A stretch of DNA of 62,775 bases from Bacteroidota bacterium (GTDB lineage Bacteria; Bacteroidota; Bacteroidia; Chitinophagales; Chitinophagaceae), in assembly GCA_030706685.1 (NCBI GenBank), contig JAUZOA010000021.1, positions 1 to 62,775 on the forward strand. Reading direction: 5' to 3'. The notes below the pieces were generated by a model that saw only the letters and a program-made list of their open reading frames with translations, had not been told where the DNA came from and did no database searches. This document shows, piece by piece, positions 8,268-15,954 of this stretch. Position numbers and translations under genes: made by a program. The stretch's first letter is position 1. Each line of letters opens with the position of its first letter.

Positions 8268-9527
8268 TCAGGCACGCCGTTGCATGAATGTTTTACCGTA
8301 ACGTTTTCCTCCTCCTGCGCTTCTTCCTTTGTTCCGGAAACTGCCGGACACGGCAGGCTGATCGGCCACAACCGGCCCGGAATGTAAAGAAGGGTTATCG
8401 AAAGGATGACCTTTTACCGTGGGTATTGTTTTCTTGATCATCTTTTGGATGTCTGACAAAAATATTTTTTCGCTCCAGTCGCAAAATGAAATCGCGGTAC
8501 CGCTGGCTCCAGCCCTTCCTGTCCTGCCGATTCGATGTACGTAAGTTTCAGGCACATTCGGCAACTCATAATTAAGCACATGGGTCAATTCATCAATATC
8601 GATACCCCTGGCCGCTATATCGGTCGCTACGAGTACCCGGGTTCTCCTGCTTTTAAAATTATCCAGCGCTTTCTGCCTTGCATTCTGTGTTTTGTTGCCA
8701 TGAATGGCTTCCGCATGGATACCTGCTTTGTTAAGACTCCGGGCTAATTTATCGGCCGCATGTTTCATTTGTGTAAATACAAGTACAGTTTCAATCGTCT
8801 TATTTTGCAGTAAATGAATCAGCAGGGATTGTTTATTATGTCGTTCTACAAAATAAACAGACTGATCAATGATCTCGACAGTCGGAGACGCCGGGGTTAC
8901 TTCCACTTTAACGGGATCAGTCAATAACATATCGGCTAATTGCTTTATTTCCCCGGGCATGGTAGCCGAGAAAAATAAAGTCTGGCGTTTGGCAGGCAGT
9001 TTGGCAATAATGCGCTTTACATCATGGACAAAACCCATATCGAGCATACGATCGGCTTCATCCAAAACAAAATATTGAATATGGTTGAGTGAAATATGGC
9101 GTTGTTGCATAAGATCGAGCAAACGACCGGGCGTAGCTACTATAATATCCACCCCGCGGCGGATAGCCTGTACCTGGCTGTATTGCGGCACTCCGCCAAA
9201 GATCACTCTATGCCTGAAAGGAAGAAATCTTCCATATGCTTCAATGCTTTCGCCAATCTGAATGGCCAGTTCCCGGGTAGGTGTGAGGATCAAAGCACGA
9301 ATACTTTGTCTTGGGTCCTGCACCGGTGGTTGCTGATGCATGAGTTGCAATATAGGGATGACGAAAGCGGCTGTTTTACCCGTACCGGTTTGCGCACAGC
9401 CAAGCAGATCTCTTTTTTGGAGAATAGCGGGTATGGATTGTTCCTGGACGGGTGTAGGATGAGTGTATCCTTCTTTGCTCAATGCCTGTAATACAGGCTC
9501 AATGAGCTGTAAATTCTTAAATGACAC
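8268..9527 (-). CDS. DEAD-box ATP-dependent RNA helicase, RhlE type
   Basis: A 419-residue helicase with all core motifs: Q motif (THPTPVQEQSIP), motif I AQTGTGKT at 45-52, Ia PTREL, GG, Ib TPGRLLD, II DEAD at 155-158, III SAT at 187-189, and HRIGRTGRAGASG (motif VI) in the second RecA domain. The last 40 or so residues are basic and Gly/Arg-rich, as in RhlE proteins that bind rRNA. Expected role: RNA unwinding in ribosome assembly or RNA decay, often cold-induced. ATG at 9527. It diverges from the cold-shock-domain gene across a 513-base gap. Confidence 0.95.
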   Translation of the reverse strand: MSFKNLQLIEPVLQALSKEGYTHPTPVQEQSIPAILQKRDLLGCAQTGTGKTAAFVIPILQLMHQQPPVQDPRQSIRALILTPTRELAIQIGESIEAYGRFLPFRHRVIFGGVPQYSQVQAIRRGVDIIVATPGRLLDLMQQRHISLNHIQYFVLDEADRMLDMGFVHDVKRIIAKLPAKRQTLFFSATMPGEIKQLADMLLTDPVKVEVTPASPTVEIIDQSVYFVERHNKQSLLIHLLQNKTIETVLVFTQMKHAADKLARSLNKAGIHAEAIHGNKTQNARQKALDNFKSRRTRVLVATDIAARGIDIDELTHVLNYELPNVPETYVHRIGRTGRAGASGTAISFCDWSEKIFLSDIQKMIKKTIPTVKGHPFDNPSLHSGPVVADQPAVSGSFRNKGRSAGGGKRYGKTFMQRRA

Positions 9528-9795
9528 TTGTAAATTATTTGATTAAAAATTATGATAAGGCTATCAAAAACATATTTGATACTTTATCCGCCTTACGTTA
9601 GAACATCCTGCATTTGGGGAAAACTTACTGCCAAACAGAGAGAGCAATAACATTAAGAACAACGAAGATACGGCTAATTACTTGAATAAGAGATTCTTTT
9701 TTACGGGCTGTTGTCACCCCTTTCCATTATCTTATTATTAAATAAAATAATAGCAAGACCGGGTTCCTCACACGCAAACCGGGAGTGACGCCAGG

Positions 9796-9898
9796 GATAG
9801 TAACCCGGTTGTCCGGGAAGACGAGAAGAAAAACGACTTGTAAATCAAAACTTCCTTCCTTTCTGTCTTACGGGCCATTTTCAAACTGAGACATTACG
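9796..9898. repeat. MITE-like intergenic element, subfamily II (copy G)
   Basis: About 103 bases inside the 9528-10040 gap. The left end GATAGTAACCCGGTT and the right end AAACTGAGACATTAC are inverted versions of the same terminal sequence seen elsewhere. The interior (TCCGGGAAGACGAGAAGAAA, then TTGTAAATCAAAACTTCC) aligns with the reverse complement of the element at 60721-60832. The 8-base flanks match at only about 4 positions, so no target duplication can be claimed. I see nothing else in the 9528-10040 gap beyond the leader regions of the two divergent genes. Confidence 0.65.
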
Positions 9899-10040
9899 GC
9901 GTGAAGGGAGATGATCGTAAAGACAAATAAAAGCCGTACCTTCAAGCAAATCTTCCGAAAGCATTCACTCTTTACCAGACCCATCCCACCCCTGTCATTT
10001 CGGAAAAAAGCAGATTTAATTAATTAACCAAAGAAAAATT

Positions 10041-10487
10041 ATGGCATCAACCTGGAACAAAAAAGAAAGAGAAAAGAAAAAACAACAGAACAGAAAAGAG
10101 AAAGAAGAAAGAAAACTCGAAAGAAAAGAGAACGCAAAAAAAGGAAAAAGCCTGGAAGAAATGCTTGCGTATCTGGATGAGAACGGAAATATTTCCGCCA
10201 CGCCTCCTGATCCAAGAAAAAAAATAAATGTAAAGCTGGAAGATATTGAAATCGGCGTACCCAAACAGGAAGATATCGATCCGGCAGACCTGGTCAGGAA
10301 AGGGATCGTCACTTTTTTTAATGACGAAAAGGGTTATGGCTTTATCAAAGACCAGGAGACATCAGAAAGCATTTTTGTACATATCAATTCTTCAGACGGC
10401 CAGCTAAAACAAAACAGCAGGGTGGATTTTGAAGTGGAGAAAGGACCGAGAGGCCTTAATGCTGTCAACGTAAAGCTGACCGGCTAA
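10041..10487 (+). CDS. cold-shock-domain protein with charged N-terminal extension
   Basis: A 148-residue protein. Residues 1-45 are almost entirely Lys/Glu/Arg (a long basic helix), followed by a linker. A cold-shock domain follows from about residue 86, with RNP1 KGYGFIKD and RNP2 SIFVHI, ending GLNAVNVKLTG. It should bind single-stranded RNA or DNA. CSD proteins with basic extensions are known in Bacteroidota, and the extension probably adds non-specific RNA contact (inference). A divergent RNA helicase lies upstream, and a hydrolase gene follows 32 bases downstream, probably in one transcript. Confidence 0.93.
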   Translation: MASTWNKKEREKKKQQNRKEKEERKLERKENAKKGKSLEEMLAYLDENGNISATPPDPRKKINVKLEDIEIGVPKQEDIDPADLVRKGIVTFFNDEKGYGFIKDQETSESIFVHINSSDGQLKQNSRVDFEVEKGPRGLNAVNVKLTG

Positions 10488-10519
10488 AAATTCACACCGC
10501 TCATAAACGAAAGCTGCCA

Positions 10520-11284
10520 ATGACCCGTCATTCAATCAGTAAAACCCAGAATCATTACGTAGATGAAGGAGAAGGGGACGTCATTATTCTTTTATACGGG
10601 TTATTCGGATCGGTCAATAATTTCAGGCAGCTTATCCAACACCTCCGGCAAACCCGCAGGGTAATTGTTCCTGTCTTTCCTTTCTTTGAGATGGGTACGT
10701 CGATAAATATTTTTACCCTCACAGAGTTCCTTCATGACTTAACTGAAGAGATCGGGCTCAAGAAATTTCATTTGCTTGGCAATTCAATGGGCGGGCATAT
10801 TGCCTTGCTATATGCATTAAAGCACCCCCATAAAATAGAATCACTGATCTTAAGCGGGAGCTCGGGCCTGTATGAAAACGGGATGGGCGATAGTTTCCCG
10901 AAAAGAAAAGATTATAATTATATCAAAACAAAAACAGAGCTCACTTTTTATGATCCGGGTACCGCTTCCAAAGAACTGGTAGATGAAATATATGAGACGG
11001 TCAACAGTCTCCGGGTCATACAAATATTATCACTGGCAAAATCAGCTATACACAATAACCTCTGCAAGGAATTATCAAATATCCGCGCGAATTGTTGTCT
11101 TATATGGGGCCGGAATGATATCATTACACCTCCCGCGGTCGCATTGGAGTTTAAACGGCTTATCCCCCACTCCACTCTATCCTGGATAGATCAATGCGGC
11201 CATGTGCCTATGATGGAAAAACCAAAAGCCTTCAATAGCTTATTGGACCATTTTCTCGAGTCCTTGCGCGAGAAAACATTTTAA
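10520..11284 (+). CDS. alpha/beta hydrolase
   Basis: A 254-residue alpha/beta hydrolase. The oxyanion loop is LLYGLFGSVNNF, with Tyr where HG is usual. The nucleophile elbow is GNSMGG with Ser89. The acid is probably the Asp of WGRNDIITPP, and the catalytic His is in CGHVPMMEKP. No signal peptide. The closest pattern is the MhpC/PHA-type esterase group, but the substrate is not predictable. It starts 32 bases after the cold-shock gene and is likely co-transcribed. Confidence 0.9.
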   Translation: MTRHSISKTQNHYVDEGEGDVIILLYGLFGSVNNFRQLIQHLRQTRRVIVPVFPFFEMGTSINIFTLTEFLHDLTEEIGLKKFHLLGNSMGGHIALLYALKHPHKIESLILSGSSGLYENGMGDSFPKRKDYNYIKTKTELTFYDPGTASKELVDEIYETVNSLRVIQILSLAKSAIHNNLCKELSNIRANCCLIWGRNDIITPPAVALEFKRLIPHSTLSWIDQCGHVPMMEKPKAFNSLLDHFLESLREKTF

Positions 11285-11402
11285 ACCCTGGATTCCTGCT
11301 TATTTCAGTTAAGCCGGCGGGCGAAAAAACCTAAGTAAATTTTCGTATTAGAAACGGATTATTTTCTGCTATTTTACGCTGTCACCGTCCAAATCCAATA
11401 TT

Positions 11403-13013
11403 GTGAAAAAACCAATACTGCTTTTTATCCTATGGTCATGCATTCACTATGCAACCGCTCAGCCTCCTGCTATTGATACCTCTGTTGCTCTAAAGCCGCA
11501 AAAAGAAAATGTAATCACGGCCAATACTATCATCAAGATCGAAAACCTGGGTCCAAAGATCAATACACAATATGCTGAATTGAGGCCTACCATATCCGCC
11601 GACGGGAACTTATTATTTTTTATCTGCGAAAATCATCCTAAGAATACCAAATACAGGTCTATCAATAATTCGCAGGATATATGGTATTCGGAAAGAGATA
11701 CCCTGGGAAACTGGAGTAAAGCCGTTCATCTCAACTATCCTTTAAATACCACGCATTATAATGCTGTGTACTGGATATCGCCTGACAATAACAGGATATT
11801 GATAAGAGGATCATTTGTCAATGGCGACTATGTTGGCAATGGAGTAAGTATGTGTTATTGGACAGACAGGGGCTGGAGCAAACCGGAAATGCTGAAGATA
11901 AAAAATTATGACAAGTATGACCTCGGCCGCCAGTCCGGCGCTACCATGGCGCATGACGGAAAGACTTTATTACTTTATATGACGCCTGAAGTGAACAGTT
12001 ATAACAACGATATCTATGTATGTTTCCTCACACCTTATGGATACTGGACGGAGCCTAAAAGTATCGGCAAGAAAATAAACCTGCCCAACAATAACGAGAT
12101 GACCCCCTTTCTCGCTTCAGATGGGGTAACCTTATATTTTAGCAGTGACCGCCCGGGCGGTCTCGGTGATAATGATATCTGGATGACCAGGCGTTTGGAT
12201 AGCAGTTGGCAGAAATGGAGTGATCCCGTCAATCTCGGCAGCCCGATCAATACGCCTGACTGGGATGCGTTTTTTACATTGGATGCCGGGGGGGAATATG
12301 CTTATCTCACAAGCAGTGCTAATGGCGGTTTTGGCGAAAGTGATATAGTAAGAGTGAAACTACTGGAAAAAGAAAAACCCAACCCCGTTGTACTGGTGAG
12401 CGGAAATGTTTACAATAAAAAAACAAACGAACCTTTAAGCGCCTCACTGGTATATGAAACTCTCCCCGATGGCGCAGAAGCAGGCAATGGGGTATCCAAT
12501 TCGACAGACGGATCATTCAAGATCGTGTTACCATACGATAAGAATTACCTCATTAAGGCATCCGCTGATAAGTTCTTCGCGCAATCAGAGAACCTGAACC
12601 TTGATTCATTGGTAAAAGCAGGCTATAAAGAAATACATAAAGATCTTTATCTTGTTCCGATAGAGATTGGCCAGGTAGTAAGACTGAATAATGTATTCTT
12701 TGATTTTGATAAATGGGATCTTCGTCCCGAATCCTTTGTCGAACTGGACAGGGTAGTTAAATTGCTGACAGAAAATCCGGCCATTGAAATTGAAATGAGC
12801 GCCCATACCGACAGCAGGGGCTCGGATGAATACAATTTTAAATTAAGCGATAACCGGGCCAGGTCAGTAATGGAATATATTCTTTCCAAAGGAATAGCAC
12901 CCAACAGGATCACATCACATGGTTATGGCGAAACGCAGCCCGTTGCCACCAATGAGACCGATGAAGGCCGGCAGTTGAACAGAAGGGTCGAGTTTAAGAT
13001 TATGAAGAATTAA
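11403..13013 (+). CDS. PD40 beta-propeller / OmpA C-terminal domain protein
   Basis: A 536-residue secreted envelope protein. The start appears to be GTG at 11403 (no in-frame ATG nearby); it encodes a signal peptide ending ...IHYATAQ. Residues about 60-320 carry WD40-like PD40 repeats (LRPTISADGNLLFF, MTPFLASDGVTLYFSSDRPG, DAFFTLDAGGEYAYLTSS). A carboxypeptidase-like beta domain follows (VSGNVYNKKTNEPLSASLVY). The OmpA peptidoglycan-binding domain is at about 415-536 (VFFDFDKWDLRPES, SAHTDSRGSDEYNFKLSDNR, NRRVEFK). This order is common in Bacteroidota, where such proteins anchor outer-membrane or T9SS components to peptidoglycan. Confidence 0.93.
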   Translation: MKKPILLFILWSCIHYATAQPPAIDTSVALKPQKENVITANTIIKIENLGPKINTQYAELRPTISADGNLLFFICENHPKNTKYRSINNSQDIWYSERDTLGNWSKAVHLNYPLNTTHYNAVYWISPDNNRILIRGSFVNGDYVGNGVSMCYWTDRGWSKPEMLKIKNYDKYDLGRQSGATMAHDGKTLLLYMTPEVNSYNNDIYVCFLTPYGYWTEPKSIGKKINLPNNNEMTPFLASDGVTLYFSSDRPGGLGDNDIWMTRRLDSSWQKWSDPVNLGSPINTPDWDAFFTLDAGGEYAYLTSSANGGFGESDIVRVKLLEKEKPNPVVLVSGNVYNKKTNEPLSASLVYETLPDGAEAGNGVSNSTDGSFKIVLPYDKNYLIKASADKFFAQSENLNLDSLVKAGYKEIHKDLYLVPIEIGQVVRLNNVFFDFDKWDLRPESFVELDRVVKLLTENPAIEIEMSAHTDSRGSDEYNFKLSDNRARSVMEYILSKGIAPNRITSHGYGETQPVATNETDEGRQLNRRVEFKIMKN

Positions 13014-13368
13014 GTGGCTATTGGTCGCAACAAGAGTGGATAACCGGGGAAAGTGATCTGCTTCAAGTAAACTATTCTAATAGGCGCGATTCGCAAACCG
13101 CGTCCAGGGAATATTGAAATTTCAACCCTGGGCCAATTTCCCATTTTCCCAATCATTGCTGCCCGGGCAAAATTAGCTTTGACGGTTCAACATTAGCAGT
13201 ATAGCAGGCTTAAAATGATACGGAATCTCCTGCTCAATGGAGCTTCCGTTCCGCTTTTCCATGATAAAAAAGTAGAGCAAAAAATCAAGGCGTTAAAAAA
13301 AAGCGTGACTCAAAACTTCCTAACTTTAGCTTGTATATACGGGATATAAGTTAATAAGTGCGGTAAAG
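13014..13368. other. 355-base intergenic stretch, no gene seen
   Basis: It holds a short palindrome (CAGGGAATATTGAAATTTCAACCCTG read as two arms around 13107-13132). A 44-codon ATG frame begins around 13214, but it has no recognisable product and I do not call it. TAACTTTAG near 13318 is close to a -7 element for the following gene. Confidence 0.5.
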
Positions 13369-14676
13369 ATGAATTCCTTTCCTTCTCCTGGTTCTGCCAT
13401 TCTTAAAGATGCCTCTTCAAAGCAATTGGAACAAGCTGTTGCATCTAATCATCACGAACTTTTTTGCCTCAATGCTATTTGCCAGGGAGGTGAAGTGAGA
13501 ACTGCTGATGGTCTCACTTTGACCTATTGCGGACCCGGCAAAGGAGCAATGGTTTCTTTTCCGTCGCTGGCTGAAGATAAAGCGGCTACACAATTGGACG
13601 AGATGATGGATTATTTCCGGGTAAATCAGCCAAAAAATGTCGGGTGCTGGTCGCTTGACCCGCCACAACCATCCGATATCGGCATAAAACTCTTAGCAAG
13701 AGGATTTCAACCCGGCTGGCATCCTTGCTGGATGGCTCTGGACCTGGAAAAAATACATACTGGTCATGCTGTCCCACCGGGCCTGAATGTAAAAGCCGAT
13801 AATAGTACATCCATCGATCACGTAAAAAATCTTCCGTATGCAGGCGATAACGGCGCAATGGCTCATGCCTTGATGCAGGCACAACCGGTAAAGGCAAAAC
13901 GATTTATTGCCACTCTGCATGGAAAAATAGTAGCCCATAGTTGTATATTCCTCACCGATGGTGAGTATGGAACAGCAGGAATCTACAATGTAGGTGTAGT
14001 GCCACGCCTGAGAAAAAAAGGTATCGGGAAAGCGGTAGTTACGGCTGCCTGTTTGTATGCAAAAGAAATAGGTTATCGTTATGCGGTGTTAAATGCAACG
14101 GGTCGCAGGATGTATGAACAAATAGGTTTTCAGTGGATCGCTGATGGCTTGACGTGGTGGCTGATCAATAACAATTACAGCACTCACCCGCCTTCGCAAA
14201 AACAAATAATGATAGCCGAAGCAACCGGCAAGGGAGATACAAATACACTGGATCATTTGGCGAAACAATTTAGCGCATACGAAATTAATGAGCCAATCAC
14301 TAATGGAATGACTCTACTGCAATTGGCTGTACATTGTCAACAGCCCGCCAGTGCTGACTGGTTAACAATACATGGAGCTGTCTATAACGCGCTTGATGCA
14401 TGGGACGTTGGCTGGAAAGACCGGGCGGCAGCTTTGCTGAAAGCCGATCCGAAAGAGATAAACAAACAACATACAGACTGGCAAACAACATTATTACATA
14501 TCGCTGCAGACAGGAACGATATAGCGCTGGCAGAACTGGCCCTGTCGGCAAACCCCGATCTCACTATAAAAGATAAAATATATAATAGCACCGCGCTGGA
14601 CTGGGCAAAGCATTTACAAAGAGAGGAAATCTCCTGGCTGATTAAAAACCATCTCAAAAACATGTCTGGAGTTTAA
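13369..14676 (+). CDS. GNAT acetyltransferase fused to ankyrin repeats
   Basis: A 435-residue fusion. Residues about 1-130 resemble the N-terminal half of a double GNAT (GARGFQPGWHPCWMALDL-like segment, read here as LARGFQPGWHPCWMALDLE). Residues about 165-270 are a GNAT domain with motif A VVPRLRKKGIGKAVVTAA and a YEQIGFQ motif B. From about 275 to 430 there are ankyrin-like repeats (NGMTLLQLAVHCQQPASADW, QTTLLHIAADRNDIALAELA, NSTALDWAKHLQREEISWLI). The acyl acceptor is unknown. The repeats may recruit a protein partner (inference). No signal peptide; an isolated gene. Confidence 0.85.
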   Translation: MNSFPSPGSAILKDASSKQLEQAVASNHHELFCLNAICQGGEVRTADGLTLTYCGPGKGAMVSFPSLAEDKAATQLDEMMDYFRVNQPKNVGCWSLDPPQPSDIGIKLLARGFQPGWHPCWMALDLEKIHTGHAVPPGLNVKADNSTSIDHVKNLPYAGDNGAMAHALMQAQPVKAKRFIATLHGKIVAHSCIFLTDGEYGTAGIYNVGVVPRLRKKGIGKAVVTAACLYAKEIGYRYAVLNATGRRMYEQIGFQWIADGLTWWLINNNYSTHPPSQKQIMIAEATGKGDTNTLDHLAKQFSAYEINEPITNGMTLLQLAVHCQQPASADWLTIHGAVYNALDAWDVGWKDRAAALLKADPKEINKQHTDWQTTLLHIAADRNDIALAELALSANPDLTIKDKIYNSTALDWAKHLQREEISWLIKNHLKNMSGV

Positions 14677-14767
14677 CGTTTAAGGATTCTGATAGCGGGT
14701 TGTGTCATTTCTTTAGGCGAATTTCTACTTTATATCCCTTAAATCATTAAACCTTTAGATCCGGACC

Positions 14768-14798
14768 TTTAGCCCTGAATTTTTTTTACTTATTTTTG
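14768..14798 (+). promoter_or_regulatory. Bacteroidota promoter (TTTAG / TATTTTTG)
   Basis: TATTTTTG at 14791-14798 fits TAnnTTTG. TTTA at 14768-14771 is one base off TTTG, with a 19-base spacer. The predicted start leaves a leader of only about 14 bases before the ATG at 14819. Confidence 0.5.
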
Positions 14799-14818
14799 AA
14801 ATACTACCTTATACTATC

Positions 14819-15574
14819 ATGCTTTTTTTCAATCATTACTACTACTATCTCATCATCGGTTTGCAGGCTATTTGCGTGATTCATTGTATTCGTAAAGGAA
14901 GGTCAGCCAACTGGATATGGCTGATCGTATTCCTGCCATTGATCGGGTGCCTCATATACCTTTTCACTGAAATATTTACCGGTAGGGACATCCAAAACGT
15001 ACAATCGGGTATGATCTCGGTCTTTAATCCCGGCGGGTCAGTTCGCCGGCTTGAAGAGAACCTCCGGTTTTCTGACACATTCGCCAACAGGATTGCCCTG
15101 GCCGACGCTTACCTGGCTACCGGGAATACCGATCGTGCCATTGAATTGTATGAATCAAGCCTCACCGGCAATTTTGTCGAAAATGAGCATGTACTCAGCC
15201 AGTTGATTATCGCGTATTATCAAAAAAAACGATACAGGGACATTATCCCTATCGCTAAGAAGATTTACAACCTCCCGCAGTTCCCCCGGTCACGGCCCCA
15301 TATATTGTACGCGGCAGCCCTTGGCTATACAGGTAATTATGAACTGGCCGAAAAAGAATTTAAGACAATGAAAGCCAGGTTCGCCAACTATGAAGCAAGA
15401 TATTATTATGCCCTTTTCCTCTCAGAAACCAGTCGTGTGATGGAGGCCAGGAGGCTTTTTTCCGAAATGCTCGACGAAGTCACTCATTTAAGTTCCAGGG
15501 AAAAACGATATAACCGTAACTGGTTGAGACTCGCCAAAGAGGAACTCAGTAAATTAAATCATACGGCTGCCTGA
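14819..15574 (+). CDS. PLDc_N membrane anchor plus TPR repeats
   Basis: A 251-residue protein. Two transmembrane helices within residues 1-52 form a PLDc_N-like hairpin (the WIWLIVFLPLIGCLIYLFTE pattern is typical). Then comes a cytoplasmic linker with SVRRLEENLRFSDTFANRIA, and TPR-like repeats at about 85-240 (LADAYLATGNTDRAIELYES, LAAALGYTGNYELAEKEF-type units). It has no phospholipase catalytic HKD motif, so it is not an enzyme. It is probably a membrane-tethered scaffold. The PLDc_N + TPR pairing is seen in other Proteobacteria/Bacteroidota hypotheticals, but the role is unknown. Confidence 0.8.
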   Translation: MLFFNHYYYYLIIGLQAICVIHCIRKGRSANWIWLIVFLPLIGCLIYLFTEIFTGRDIQNVQSGMISVFNPGGSVRRLEENLRFSDTFANRIALADAYLATGNTDRAIELYESSLTGNFVENEHVLSQLIIAYYQKKRYRDIIPIAKKIYNLPQFPRSRPHILYAAALGYTGNYELAEKEFKTMKARFANYEARYYYALFLSETSRVMEARRLFSEMLDEVTHLSSREKRYNRNWLRLAKEELSKLNHTAA

Positions 15575-15954
15575 TGCCCTTTTGGGGCTGACTAAAAAAA
15601 GTATTTGCCGGAAAGACGGCAAGGCGGTAAGAAAAAGATAAATTTGAAACCCATCTTTCCGCATTACCGGCATCATTTTTCTTAAAACTTTTCGGTCAAC
15701 CGCCACTGATATTTTGCCCGATGGCAACCTTTCCCCTGTAAAAAGCAGATTTAATAATGTCCTTCTTTCGTGTAATAAGGGAAAGTACGATACCAGGTAA
15801 CAATCAAATAATATTCCAGGGAATAGTGTTTGAAAAGCCTGCCAATTGTATATAAGAATTACGGGAAGATTACTTTAAATGGCTTAAATTAGACTATCCT
15901 TAATTTTCTTATCCCAGGGTATTGATAAATTTTAAAACTCTTTTATTAGATAAT
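15575..15954. other. intergenic stretch with a repeat relic
   Basis: 380 bases without a gene. At about 15606-15672 there is TTGCCGGAAAGACGGCAAGG, then GGTAAGAAAAAGATAAATTT, then CATCTTTCCGCATTACCGGC. This is an inverted repeat whose wording matches the interior of the subfamily II elements at 9796 and 60721, but without recognisable ends. I read it as a degraded copy. The rest shows nothing I can name. Confidence 0.4.
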
